From JBBQUP01 sp038212305 (GTDB taxonomy: Bacteria > Bacteroidota > Bacteroidia > Bacteroidales > Marinilabiliaceae): 46,470 nucleotides of DNA. Positions 29,301 to 36,571 of the stretch are shown in pieces. The translations under genes and the position numbers were made by a program. How positions within the stretch are numbered: the first letter of the stretch is position 1; every line of letters begins with the position of its first letter. The notes below the pieces were generated by a model. It searched no databases and was not told the origin of the DNA. It saw only the letters and a program-made list of their open reading frames with translations. The stretch covers positions 1-46,470 of the forward strand of contig JBBQUP010000015.1 of NCBI GenBank assembly GCA_038212305.1. The letters are read 5' to 3'.

Positions 29301-29413
29301 CAATACCCATTCCAGTGTTTGTATATTATGTTGTGACTATTGTTACGGTTGTTGCTATTTATGCTTGGTTAATGGTTCGAAAAAGAAATCATGAAAAAAA
29401 TAGCGAAAATTAG
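26309..29413 (+). CDS. ccsBA: Fused cytochrome c synthetase CcsBA (ResB-CcsA)
   Basis: A 1034-aa System II cytochrome c biogenesis protein that exports haem and attaches it to apocytochromes at CXXCH. The ResB-like part holds the first helices (MGSLFLLLAIAMGVATFIEND, FTLFHFSFLIIIVGAAITRY), a large periplasmic region and a helix near residue 435. A second hydrophobic segment with a signal-like end (LLILLALPFVGNAQ, ~480) leads into another periplasmic region. The CcsA part has multiple helices and the Trp-rich haem motif WGRYWGWDPKETW (~residues 925-940), plus conserved histidines (HVAVIVASYG). No ATG opens the frame: it starts with TTG at 26309, and a GTG at codon 11 or the ATG at codon 21 are alternatives. 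No cytochrome c gene is adjacent. Confidence 0.92.
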   Translation: MSFLINKNRLVKRVINILSSMSIMGSLFLLLAIAMGVATFIENDFGTPAAKALVYNSWWFELGFLLLAINMLTNLFKHKLLSMSRLSFTLFHFSFLIIIVGAAITRYISYEGVLHIREGEQSNTMLSAEPFLTVKTSFNDDTELSQKKSYLSPITPYEYSQKFSNGLRIKSMSFTPNALLQAVDAEGGIPMITIVGSSSMGRIDKTLAPHDSIVLGGLTFAFQSSTPSANRIELTLQNNQLFFQYDQDALMIQMQTSHTDTLLANQQHPLYSGVMYRIGDDAFVLKDFKLSAALKPVYQPNLKGLPSAVTLEITKGDESTTLVVMGAEGETGQLATTTFQGISIEASYGAISMPLPFSLKLNDFIIDRYPGSQSPSSFASEVTLIDTPNNVHKDERIFMNNILNYRGYRFFQSSYDSDEKGTILSVNHDHIGTLVTYIGYALLALGLMLALIMPGTRFRWLYRQTGQLAKERKALTLLILLALPFVGNAQVAAKTYSVSDEIGKTFGTLWVQDHGGRIEPMNTLNNEIARKLVKHNSFQGLSADQLVLSMMINQEYWRSFPTITVAHPELRRILNVTEKKATFRQFFASDGAYIIGKAVEEAVRHKPSERDKFEQELIKVDEQVNVIYLVQTGQFLHIFPNPEGVDQPWVSPGNSALKNYHQGDSLFVANVFSMLVDAIQNNNSVESKKYLEGILAFQLKTAKHPLPDTFVKNAEIFYNGLNLFLYLSTIFFALGFLFITFQFMVLLVPRWNQPWLSTTFFILILVAFIAHTCGLGMRWIISGHAPWSNGYESMLYIGWTTLLAGVLFYRRNAIALSVSSLFTGVILMVAHLSWMNPEITNLVPVLKSYWLTIHVAVIVASYGFLGLGALLGFISLILMGLKQTQGNSSIKLTLSELTAINEMTLTVGLYLITIGAFLGGVWANESWGRYWGWDPKETWSAVTILIYALVLHMRFIPGLKSQYAYTLASVVAFSSVVMTYLGVNYYLAGMHSYAKGDPIPIPVFVYYVVTIVTVVAIYAWLMVRKRNHEKNSEN

Positions 29414-29719
29414 AGCCGTAGGCTTTTGAGTCTTAAAAATTTAATTTATAACACCTTAAACTTCAAATTAAAAAATGTATTGCCGAATTTATAAGTTCTC
29501 GTAGCTTAATTTTTTTTGTGATAGAGCAATTGCTGTTAATATGCAATAAGACAACACGATAACGCATCATAGGGGATGCTTGTGCTATGGGGTTGGTAGT
29601 TTTTATCATCTATGCTTTTGCATCTTTCAATAAAAAAGCTAATTTTAAATATCTTTATATTGATACATTTAAAAGACAGATGATATTTATTAATACAATT
29701 AACCCAAACCTATCTAACC
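29414..29719. other. Intergenic stretch
   Basis: About 300 AT-rich bases with no gene or clear hairpin. TACATTTA at 29664 is a near-match to a -7 element for the following gene. Confidence 0.4.
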
Positions 29720-30097
29720 ATGAATAAACCCGAGATTATTTATCATGCCAACCAGCGCATTTTTTCTATTAATTTTGAAGGCTTAAAAACTGCTGAAGAA
29801 ATTGCTATGGTTATAAAACTAAGCAAAGATTACATTCGCAATCAGCCTAAAAGCTCGGTTGTTGCGCTCACAAATATGCAAGGCATGCATTTTAATAAAG
29901 AGGTGAGAGATTTAATTGCTGAATTTATCTCAGGGAATAAATTATACATGAAAGTAAGTGCTGCTTTTGGTATTGGACCTTTATTGCGAATTGTTTATAA
30001 CGGGGTGACGAAACTAACAGGCAGGGATGTTAGGGCTTTTGACACTAAAGAGCAAGCATTGAATTGGCTAACATCGCGTCAAGAAGTTTTAGCTTAA
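29720..30097 (+). CDS. Small SpoIIAA/STAS-like protein
   Basis: A 125-aa soluble protein. The pattern of a short beta start (EIIYHANQRIFSINFEGLKTAEEI), a helix, a central strand (SSVVALTNMQGMHF), a helix and a C-terminal 'RDVRAFDTKEQALNWL' segment resembles the SpoIIAA-like/STAS-like fold used by small regulatory or stress proteins. No catalytic motif is visible. It stands alone between ccsBA and the ABC-F gene. The family call is by shape and could be wrong; the gene itself looks real. Confidence 0.7.
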   Translation: MNKPEIIYHANQRIFSINFEGLKTAEEIAMVIKLSKDYIRNQPKSSVVALTNMQGMHFNKEVRDLIAEFISGNKLYMKVSAAFGIGPLLRIVYNGVTKLTGRDVRAFDTKEQALNWLTSRQEVLA

Positions 30098-30220
30098 GAT
30101 CGCTATCTATTTTTTATACCTCAATATTTCAACTCTGTACTATTATAAACTAGGATTCTTAATTTATCATACTTAGAATCGATTCATTTTTTTAGAAACG
30201 CAATTGTGAGTTAGAACTGT

Positions 30221-30252
30221 TTTGCTTCTTAACAGCTAAAACACTACTTTTG
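30221..30252 (+). promoter_or_regulatory. Promoter of the ABC-F gene
   Basis: TTTG at 30221-30224, a 20-bp spacer, then TACTTTTG at 30245-30252. This is a complete Bacteroidota promoter, 18 bp before the ATG, so the leader is very short. Confidence 0.72.
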
Positions 30253-30270
30253 CGACTCTAAAAATTTGAT

Positions 30271-31914
30271 ATGATTACAGTTGATGGATTGACAGTGGAG
30301 TTTGGTGGAACTTTTTTATTTAAGGATATCTCATTTGCCATAAATGATAAGGATCGCATTGCCTTGATGGGGAAAAATGGTGCCGGAAAATCAACTTTAT
30401 TAAAAATAATTGCAGGTGTTCGCACGGCATCTAAAGGACGTATTTCAGCTCCTAAAGATGCAGTTATTGCTTACTTGCCACAGCATCTTGTTACCGAAAA
30501 TAATCGGTCTGTTTTTGGTGAGGTATCACAAGCCTTTGCTCATTTGATTGAAATGAAACATCAAATCGACGTGATGAATGGCGAGATGGAGACCAGAACT
30601 GACTATGAATCTGACAGTTACTATCAGTTAATTGAAGAAGTTTCGGCTATTAGCGAAAAATATTACTCCATTGAAGAGACTAATTTTGATTCGGAGGTTG
30701 ATAAAGTATTAATGGGACTGGGGTTCTTAAGAAGCGATTTTGACCGATCGACCAGTGAGTTTAGTGGTGGATGGCGAATGCGTATTGAACTGGCTAAGAT
30801 TTTATTGCAAAAGCCCGATTTAATTTTGCTCGATGAACCAACCAATCACCTCGATATTGAATCGATTCAATGGCTCGAAGATTTCTTAATAAACAGTGCC
30901 AAGGCTGTTATTGTTATTTCTCACGATAGAGCATTTGTTGATAGAATTACCACGCGAACCATTGAAATAACCATGGGACGCATTTACGACTATAAAGTTA
31001 ACTATTCACAATATCTCGAATTGCGCAAAGAACGACGCGAGCAGCAACAACGTGCTTTCGATGATCAACAAAAAATGATTGCTGACAATAACGATTTTAT
31101 CGAACGATTTAAATGTACGTATTCAAAAACCAATCAGGTTCAGAGTCGGGTTAAAATGCTCGAAAAACTCGAACTTGTTGAAGTGGACGAAGAAGATACC
31201 TCTGCTTTGAGATTGCGGTTTCCGCCTTCACCTCGTTCGGGAACGTACCCTGTAATTATTGAGGAGTTGAGTAAGAATTATGGCGACCATGTGGTTTTCT
31301 CAAATGCATCGTTTACCATCGAGCGGGGCGAAAAAGTGGCATTTGTGGGCAAGAATGGCGAAGGTAAATCAACCCTCATTAAATGTTTGATGAAGGAGAT
31401 TGATTTTGCTGGTGGATTAACGTTGGGTCACAATGTGATGATTGGTTATTTTGCTCAAAATCAAGCTTCTATGCTCGACGAAGAAGTCACCGTATTCGAC
31501 ACCATCGACTATGTGGCCAAAGGAGATATCCGAACCAAAATTCGCGATATTCTGGGTGCATTTATGTTTGGTGGCGATAATTCATCCAAAAAAGTAAAAG
31601 TGCTTTCGGGAGGAGAACGTACGCGTTTGGCGATGATTAAACTGCTGCTAGAGCCGGTAAATCTGCTTATTCTCGATGAGCCAACCAATCACCTCGATTT
31701 GCGAACCAAGGATATTTTAAAAACCGCACTTAAAGAATTTGATGGTACGATCATCTTGGTTTCACACGATCGTGATTTCCTTGATGGGTTGGTGGATAAA
31801 GTGTATGAGTTCGGCAATAAAAAAATTAAAGAGCACATGGGCGATATTTACAGCTTCCTCGATAAAAAGAAAATGGAAAATCTTAGAGAACTGGAGAAAA
31901 ATAAGGCGGTTTAA
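30271..31914 (+). CDS. ABC-F family ATPase
   Basis: A 547-aa soluble protein with two ABC ATPase domains and no membrane part. The first has Walker A GKNGAGKST (~34-42), signature FSGGWRMR and Walker B LILLDEPTNHLD. The linker after it (EQQQRAFDDQQKMIADNNDFIERFK) is the charged ABC-F linker, which reaches into the ribosomal E site in this family. The second domain has GKNGEGKST, LSGGERTRLAMIKLL and LLILDEPTNHLDLR. It is a translation factor type (EttA/Uup/YbiT group). Which subgroup, and whether it confers antibiotic protection, cannot be settled by eye. Confidence 0.95.
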   Translation: MITVDGLTVEFGGTFLFKDISFAINDKDRIALMGKNGAGKSTLLKIIAGVRTASKGRISAPKDAVIAYLPQHLVTENNRSVFGEVSQAFAHLIEMKHQIDVMNGEMETRTDYESDSYYQLIEEVSAISEKYYSIEETNFDSEVDKVLMGLGFLRSDFDRSTSEFSGGWRMRIELAKILLQKPDLILLDEPTNHLDIESIQWLEDFLINSAKAVIVISHDRAFVDRITTRTIEITMGRIYDYKVNYSQYLELRKERREQQQRAFDDQQKMIADNNDFIERFKCTYSKTNQVQSRVKMLEKLELVEVDEEDTSALRLRFPPSPRSGTYPVIIEELSKNYGDHVVFSNASFTIERGEKVAFVGKNGEGKSTLIKCLMKEIDFAGGLTLGHNVMIGYFAQNQASMLDEEVTVFDTIDYVAKGDIRTKIRDILGAFMFGGDNSSKKVKVLSGGERTRLAMIKLLLEPVNLLILDEPTNHLDLRTKDILKTALKEFDGTIILVSHDRDFLDGLVDKVYEFGNKKIKEHMGDIYSFLDKKKMENLRELEKNKAV

Positions 31915-31930
31915 TTTTTTTTTAGATATA

Positions 31931-31992
31931 AAATAAATCCCTGTGAAAAGACTTTAATAAGCTATTTCACAGGGATTTATTATTTAATATGG
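31931..31992. terminator. Bidirectional terminator between the ABC-F gene and kbl
   Basis: A perfect 17-bp stem (AATAAATCCCTGTGAAA with its complement at 31975-31991) and a 26-nt loop. It lies between two convergent genes, with A and T flanks on either side. Confidence 0.75.
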
Positions 31993-32049
31993 ATAGTATG
32001 TTTTGACTCTCAATTTTTCTTTGAATCTCTATCTCTCAATGTTTTTCTA

Positions 32050-33237
32050 TTATATCACCTTCAACTCTTTTCCAATTTTTATAAAGGCAGCTAAGGCTTT
32101 GTCGAGATGCGCTTTTTCGTGCGCTGCCGATAGCTGTATGCGAATACGAGCCTGACCTTTAGCTACAACAGGGAAATAAAAACCAATCACGTAAATTTCT
32201 TCATCCAGAAGTTTGGCAGCAAATTGTTGAGATAAAACAGCATCGTATAGCATCAAGGCGATTATTGCACTATGACTTGGTTTAATATCGAATCCGGCTT
32301 CGATCATGGCTTTTTTAAAATATTCGGCATTGCGAGTCACTTTGTCGCGTAAAACAGTCGATTCGCTTAGCATGGCAAAGGTTTCAATCGCTGCTCCTAC
32401 AATCGATGGAGCTAAGGAATTCGAGAATAAATAAGGACGAGAGCGTTGACGAAGCATCTCCACAATCTCTTTTTTACCAGTTGTGTATCCACCCATAGCA
32501 CCTCCCAGCGCTTTACCAAGCGTTCCGGTTATAATATCCACTTTATCCATCACGTTATGATACTCGTGCGTTCCACGGCCAGTTTTGCCAATAAATCCTG
32601 CCGCATGACTCTCATCAACCATCACCAAGGCATGGTATTTTTCAGCTAAAGCACATATTTCATTTAACCGCGCAATATCGCCATCCATCGAAAATACGCC
32701 ATCGGTCACGACCAATCGAAACCGTTGAGCCTGAGACTCTTTTAATCGCTCTTCCAATTCATCCATATTGGCATGTTTGTAGCGGTAACGCACAGCCTTG
32801 CATAAACGCACGCCATCGATAATTGAAGCATGATTAAGCTCGTCGGAGATGATTGCATCGTGCTCATTGAGTAATGGCTCAAAAACGCCTCCATTTGCAT
32901 CAAAAGCGGCGGCATATAAAATGGTATCTTCCATGCCAAAAAAGGTGGCGATGGTTTGTTCCAGTTGTTTATGAATATCTTGAGTGCCGCAAATGAATCG
33001 AACCGACGACATGCCGTGCCCATGCGAAGCAAGTGCTTTTTGAGCTGCCGCTACAATTCGAGGATGTGAGGAAAGACCTAAATAATTATTCGCACAAAAA
33101 TTGAGAACTTTTTGTCCCGTATTTAGGGTAATCTCAGCTCCCTGCGCCGACGTGATGATTCGTTCGTTTTTATATAATCCCGATGATTTAATCTGACTGA
33201 TCTCTTCTTGCAGATAATGTTTAAATTCTCCGTACAT
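32050..33237 (-). CDS. kbl: Glycine C-acetyltransferase (2-amino-3-ketobutyrate CoA ligase)
   Basis: A 395-aa PLP enzyme that converts 2-amino-3-oxobutyrate and CoA to glycine and acetyl-CoA in threonine breakdown. It belongs to the alpha-oxoamine synthase group: FCANNYLGLSSHP at the start, GMSSVRFICGTQ, DESHAAGFIGKTGRG (D208, H211) and the PLP lysine K242 in TGTLGKALGG. Serine palmitoyltransferase and KAPA synthase share this fold, but the N-terminus (EEISQIKSSGLYKNERII) and the HGHGMSSVRFICGTQ segment are those of Kbl. The threonine dehydrogenase partner is not in this window. Confidence 0.93.
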   Translation of the reverse strand: MYGEFKHYLQEEISQIKSSGLYKNERIITSAQGAEITLNTGQKVLNFCANNYLGLSSHPRIVAAAQKALASHGHGMSSVRFICGTQDIHKQLEQTIATFFGMEDTILYAAAFDANGGVFEPLLNEHDAIISDELNHASIIDGVRLCKAVRYRYKHANMDELEERLKESQAQRFRLVVTDGVFSMDGDIARLNEICALAEKYHALVMVDESHAAGFIGKTGRGTHEYHNVMDKVDIITGTLGKALGGAMGGYTTGKKEIVEMLRQRSRPYLFSNSLAPSIVGAAIETFAMLSESTVLRDKVTRNAEYFKKAMIEAGFDIKPSHSAIIALMLYDAVLSQQFAAKLLDEEIYVIGFYFPVVAKGQARIRIQLSAAHEKAHLDKALAAFIKIGKELKVI

Positions 33238-33394
33238 ATTGTTCGTTTTTCAATGTCCTTAAAGTTAGCAAAGTTGATGATCGAAAAAAAATGACGATTA
33301 GCAGATTTCGAATAAATATCATCTTTACATTTTATTGTAATTATTGTAACTTGAAATGGCTGATTCATTCACATATCCATTAAACCCAATTACT

Positions 33395-33865
33395 ATGTCA
33401 CGCACCAAAACTCAGGAATTATTGAACAAAGAAGCCGTGCCGTTTAAAACCATATGGCATCCGGTTGCTTATTCATCTCAAAAAACGGCTTCATTTGCTC
33501 ACATTTCAGGTAAAGAGTTTGCAAAGCCTGTAATGGTTCGCATCGATGGAAAACTGTGCATGGTTGTTTTGCCTGCTTCGGATTTTTTAAGTCTGGATTT
33601 ATTGCGTCAATCTACTGGCGCTAGAGATGTGAGATTGGCCACAGAATCGGAATTTAAAGACACATTTCCCGATTGTGAAGTGGGCGCAATGCCTCCATTT
33701 GGCCATTTGTATGGCATTCCAACTTTTGTTTCGGAGCGATTGGCAAACGATGAATGGATTGCTTTTAATGCCGGAAATCACAACGAGTTAATAGAGATGG
33801 CATTTTGCGATTACGCTCGATTAGAGCATCCACGCATCGCAAAAGTATCTATAGCAGATGTTTGA
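33395..33865 (+). CDS. YbaK/ProX-type aminoacyl-tRNA deacylase domain protein
   Basis: A 156-aa protein from the ATG at 33395 (MSRTKTQELLNKEAVPF). The frame opens at 33356, but a near-match -7 element (TAACTTGA, ~33346) would put the transcript start inside that 13-codon extension. The YbaK fold is indicated by PFKTIWHPVAYSSQKTA, the Lys in SGKEFAKPVMVRIDGK, VVLPASDFL, FPDCEVGAMPPFGHLYG and the final FNAGNHNELIEMAFCDY. In this family the domain hydrolyses mischarged tRNAs such as Cys- or Ala-tRNAPro. The exact tRNA substrate is not predictable here. Confidence 0.88.
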   Translation: MSRTKTQELLNKEAVPFKTIWHPVAYSSQKTASFAHISGKEFAKPVMVRIDGKLCMVVLPASDFLSLDLLRQSTGARDVRLATESEFKDTFPDCEVGAMPPFGHLYGIPTFVSERLANDEWIAFNAGNHNELIEMAFCDYARLEHPRIAKVSIADV

Positions 33866-33884
33866 TTTGAAACGAATTAAAACT

Positions 33885-33912
33885 AAAAAAGCCACTCTAA
33901 AGTGGCTTTTTG
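33885..33912. terminator. Bidirectional terminator between the deacylase gene and tRNA-Asn
   Basis: AAAAAGCCACT / AGTGGCTTTTT with a 4-6 nt loop. It serves the plus-strand deacylase and the minus-strand tRNA genes. Confidence 0.75.
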
Positions 33913-33916
33913 TCTG

Positions 33917-33990
33917 CTCCCTCTCTTGGACTTGAACCAAGGACCCCCTGATTAACAGTCAGGTGCTCTAACCAACTGAGCTAAGAAGGA
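33917..33990 (-). tRNA. tRNA-Asn (anticodon GTT), copy 1
   Basis: 74 nt on the minus strand, without an encoded CCA. The acceptor TCCTTCT pairs with AGAGGGA (one G-U), the D-arm is AGCTCAGTTGGTTAGAGC, the anticodon arm is CTGACTGTTAATCAG with GTT at the centre, and the T-arm is TTGGTTCAAGTCCAA. Sequence identical to the copy at 34025. Confidence 0.95.
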
Positions 33991-34024
33991 ATAATGATAT
34001 CCTATAATAAATTGCTAAAAAATG

Positions 34025-34098
34025 CTCCCTCTCTTGGACTTGAACCAAGGACCCCCTGATTAACAGTCAGGTGCTCTAACCAACTGAGCTAAGAAGGA
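34025..34098 (-). tRNA. tRNA-Asn (anticodon GTT), copy 2
   Basis: A second, identical tRNA-Asn, 34 bp upstream of copy 1 in the direction of transcription. Both are probably processed from one transcript ending at the 33885 hairpin. Confidence 0.95.
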
Positions 34099-34174
34099 GT
34101 GTTTTGCATTTTAAGGGCATTCCCTTATTTTTCTTTAGCGTTGCAAAACTATAAGGATTATTGAAATTATGCAA

Positions 34175-34182
34175 TATCTTTG
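34175..34182 (+). promoter_or_regulatory. Promoter -7 element of the PfkB kinase gene
   Basis: TATCTTTG, a full match to TAnnTTTG, 37 bp before the ATG at 34220. Confidence 0.5.
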
Positions 34183-34219
34183 CTAAATATTTATCAATGA
34201 TTTTAATTTATTTTTGTTT

Positions 34220-35200
34220 ATGAGCCGAGTTTTGGGAATTGGAAACGCTTTAGTCGACATATTAACGCCTATTCAGGACGATGCCATTTTAGTGCAACTT
34301 AACTTACCTAAAGGAAGTATGCAATTGGTTGATGACATTATTGCAGATTGTGTTATGAATGCTACTCAGCACATTACGCGCCATCTAGCATCAGGAGGAT
34401 CGGCAGCGAATACCATTCATGCCCTTTCGTGTTTAGGAATTCAAACCGGTTATGTGGGCAAAATTGGCAACGATGAGACTGGAAAGTTTTTTCAAGCCGA
34501 TATGGAGAAAAATGGCATTACCCCCAAACTTTTAATAAGCACAAGCCCATCAGGACGAGCAATTGCTCTTATTTCGCCTGATTCGGAACGTACATTTGCT
34601 ACTTTTTTAGGTGCTGCAGTTGAACTTTCGGCCGATGATTTAACTCAAGACCTGTTCGAAGGCTATACTTATTTTCATATCGAAGGCTATTTGGTACAAA
34701 ACCGAGCGTTAATTCGCAAAGCATTGGAGATGGCCAAAGCCAATAACCTAATTGTTTCGCTCGATTTAGCCAGCTACAATGTGGTTGAAGCCAATCTCGA
34801 CTTTTTAAAAGAGATGGTTGCCAAGTATGTCGACATCCTTTTCGCCAACGAAGAAGAGGCTAAAGCATTTACCGGACAAACCGATGAGGCTGCAATGCCA
34901 ATACTCTCAGAGCTTTGCGAAACGGTAGTACTAAAATTGGGTAAACGCGGATCAATCATTAAACACAAAAACGAAACAGTAACAGTTGGCATCATTCCTG
35001 TCAACCACATCGACACCACTGGAGCTGGCGATTTATACGCCGCAGGTTTTATCTATGGATTAATCAATAAACTAACCATCGAAAAGTGCGGCCAAATTGG
35101 CGCATTGGTTTCGGGTAATGTAATTGAAGTGCTCGGCCCTAAAATGGATGCGGACAGATGGGAGAATATTAGAGCGGAGATTGAGAAGATAAAGAAGTAG
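34220..35200 (+). CDS. PfkB-family kinase, adenosine kinase-like
   Basis: A 326-aa sugar/nucleoside kinase from the ATG at 34220 (MSRVLGIGNALVDIL); an in-frame TTG two codons upstream is not needed. PfkB signature 1 is seen in ASGGSAANTIHALSCLG and YVGKIGNDETGKFF. Signature 2 is DTTGAGDLYAAGFIYGL, with the catalytic Asp in TGAGD and the anion hole before it. The overall layout matches the adenosine kinase/ribokinase branch widespread in Bacteroidota. The substrate (adenosine, ribose or another sugar) is not determined by these motifs. Confidence 0.9.
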   Translation: MSRVLGIGNALVDILTPIQDDAILVQLNLPKGSMQLVDDIIADCVMNATQHITRHLASGGSAANTIHALSCLGIQTGYVGKIGNDETGKFFQADMEKNGITPKLLISTSPSGRAIALISPDSERTFATFLGAAVELSADDLTQDLFEGYTYFHIEGYLVQNRALIRKALEMAKANNLIVSLDLASYNVVEANLDFLKEMVAKYVDILFANEEEAKAFTGQTDEAAMPILSELCETVVLKLGKRGSIIKHKNETVTVGIIPVNHIDTTGAGDLYAAGFIYGLINKLTIEKCGQIGALVSGNVIEVLGPKMDADRWENIRAEIEKIKK

Positions 35201-35325
35201 ATTCATTACAATAATCTTTCAAATTCTTGATGGGCGAGCATTTGAAGATAGTCATGAAATTAATCGATTACAAAGAATGTTCGAATATTACTTGTCTTTT
35301 TTGTAATCACCTTAATTATATACTT
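35201..35325. other. Possible coding remnant
   Basis: A short open run, LDGRAFEDSHEINRLQRMFE (~35228-35287), ends at a stop near 35304 and has no start. It looks like the tail of a lost gene, but I cannot name a family. Confidence 0.25.
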
Positions 35326-35551
35326 ATGAAACTTTACAGTTAGGAATTAAAGAAGTTATACCTTTAGATAATTACTTTTTGTTGTTAACCTTTGAAAATG
35401 GTGAGAAAGGGAAGTTTGACATGAAACCATGTGTGAAACAGGAATCTTCATGGGATTAAAGGATGACAAGCTATTTTATACAGTTAAGAAGAGTTTTGAT
35501 ACTATTGTATGGGCTAATGAAGCTGATTTTGATCCGGAAACTTTATATTAG
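35326..35551 (+). pseudogene. Decayed DUF2442 gene
   Basis: Three frames carry consecutive pieces of one DUF2442-like protein. The start is ATG 35326 (MKLYS then stop). Next, in a second frame, come GIKEVIPLDNYFLLLTFENG and EKGKFDMKP. In a third frame, GIFMGLKDDKLFYTVKK and SFDTIVWANEADFDPETLY run to the TAG at 35549. At least two frameshifts are needed to restore it (near 35340 and 35437). DUF2442 proteins often sit in toxin-antitoxin-like pairs, and an intact toxin-antitoxin pair follows at 35679. Confidence 0.75.
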
Positions 35552-35678
35552 AAAAGTATTTTAATTGACAATTAAGTACTTCGTGGGAAATAATACCTTG
35601 TTAGAGGCAAGCGTTTTTTACAAACTATTCAATTAATAAAAGGATTAGTATATTTGTATTAGAATGAAATATTGAATT

Positions 35679-35906
35679 ATGAGAACGATACAATTACATA
35701 TTCCTGATGAAGTTGATTTGAAAGATTGTGATTTTTTAATGATTATTGCTTCTAAATTGTATGAGGATGGAAAATTATCTTCTGGCCAAGCTGCTGAAAT
35801 TGCAGGGTTTTCTAAAAGGACTTTTATTGAATTATTGGGTCGATATGGAGTATCTATATTTAGTAAATCGTTATCTGATTTAAACTCTGATATTGCAAAT
35901 GCCTAG
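35679..35906 (+). CDS. UPF0175-family antitoxin
   Basis: A 75-aa protein, MRTIQLHIPDEVDLKDC, then KLYEDGKLSSGQAAEIAGFSKRTFIELLGRYGVSIF. The LSSGQAAEIAGxSKxxFxELLxRYGVS pattern is the UPF0175 helix-turn-helix core. These proteins are paired with PIN-like DUF3368 toxins and act as antitoxin and repressor. The following gene overlaps it by 8 bp, which fits a coupled operon. Confidence 0.88.
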   Translation: MRTIQLHIPDEVDLKDCDFLMIIASKLYEDGKLSSGQAAEIAGFSKRTFIELLGRYGVSIFSKSLSDLNSDIANA

Positions 35907-36354
35907 AGTTATAATATCAGACACAAGTTGCTTGATTCTTCTGCATAAAATTGAGGAATTAGAGCTTTTAGAGAAACTTTATAAACAAGTTTTGACAACT
36001 CCCGAAGTTGCTCGTGAATTTGGACTTGAATTACCTGAGTGGATTATAATTGAATCTGTAAAAGACAGAAAATATCTTGAATTCCTCGAAACACAGGTTG
36101 ATAACGGGGAGGCAAGTGCAATTGCCTTAGCAAAAGAGAAGGATTCACCACTTGTTATCTTGGATGATTTAAAAGGAAGGAAATTAGCTCGAAAATTGGA
36201 TTTAAAAGTAACAGGAACACTTGGAATTATTCAGAAAGCAAGACAGGAAGGTTTAATAAAGAAAATCAGACCATTAATTGAAAAGTTGCTTATTCATGAG
36301 TTTTGGATTGGCGAAAATATTGTCGAAGAATTACTTAGGAAGAACAATGAATAA
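35899..36354 (+). CDS. DUF3368 PIN-like toxin (putative ribonuclease)
   Basis: A 151-aa protein from the ATG at 35899 (MPRVIISDTSCLILLHKI). The frame opens two codons earlier with TTG, but the ATG is the natural start. PIN-type acidic residues are placed as expected: Asp in IISDTS, Glu in TTPEVAREF, Glu in NGEASAIALA and Asp in LVILDDLKGRKLA. It would be an Mg-dependent RNase neutralised by the UPF0175 partner. It is the only toxin of the three in this window with an uninterrupted frame. Confidence 0.88.
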   Translation: MPRVIISDTSCLILLHKIEELELLEKLYKQVLTTPEVAREFGLELPEWIIIESVKDRKYLEFLETQVDNGEASAIALAKEKDSPLVILDDLKGRKLARKLDLKVTGTLGIIQKARQEGLIKKIRPLIEKLLIHEFWIGENIVEELLRKNNE

Positions 36355-36571
36355 GCCAGCCCCTAATAAATGGCAATAACAAATGGAGGATGGGGCGGTT
36401 TTGGCGGGTTTTGTACTCGCGCAAAAATTCGCTAATATTGAGATGAAATTTACCCGTAAACCCACCACGTTTTATACCATTAAGCTGTTACGTATAGCTA
36501 ATTGATTGATAAATAGCACTGTCGAAAAATAGTAATAGGTCATACAACTTAAAATACAACACATTATCCCT
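36355..36571. other. G-rich extragenic element downstream of the toxin-antitoxin pair
   Basis: No gene. The plus strand has an unusual G-rich run (36386-36412, GATGGGGCGGTTTTGGCGGG) and a matching C-rich run. GGCGGGTTT at 36403-36411 is complementary, with one mismatch, to AAACCCACC at 36458-36466, so the region can fold. It ends near a partial palindrome, GCTGTTACGTATAGC. Composition differs from the AT-rich surroundings. It could be an extragenic repeat or a recombination site; I cannot assign it. Confidence 0.4.

Noticed and set aside
36370..36500. Integron attC site
   Set aside because: The fold and context are suggestive, but the GTTRRRY/RYYYAAC core sites are not present and no integrase is in the window, so I only report it as an unassigned element.
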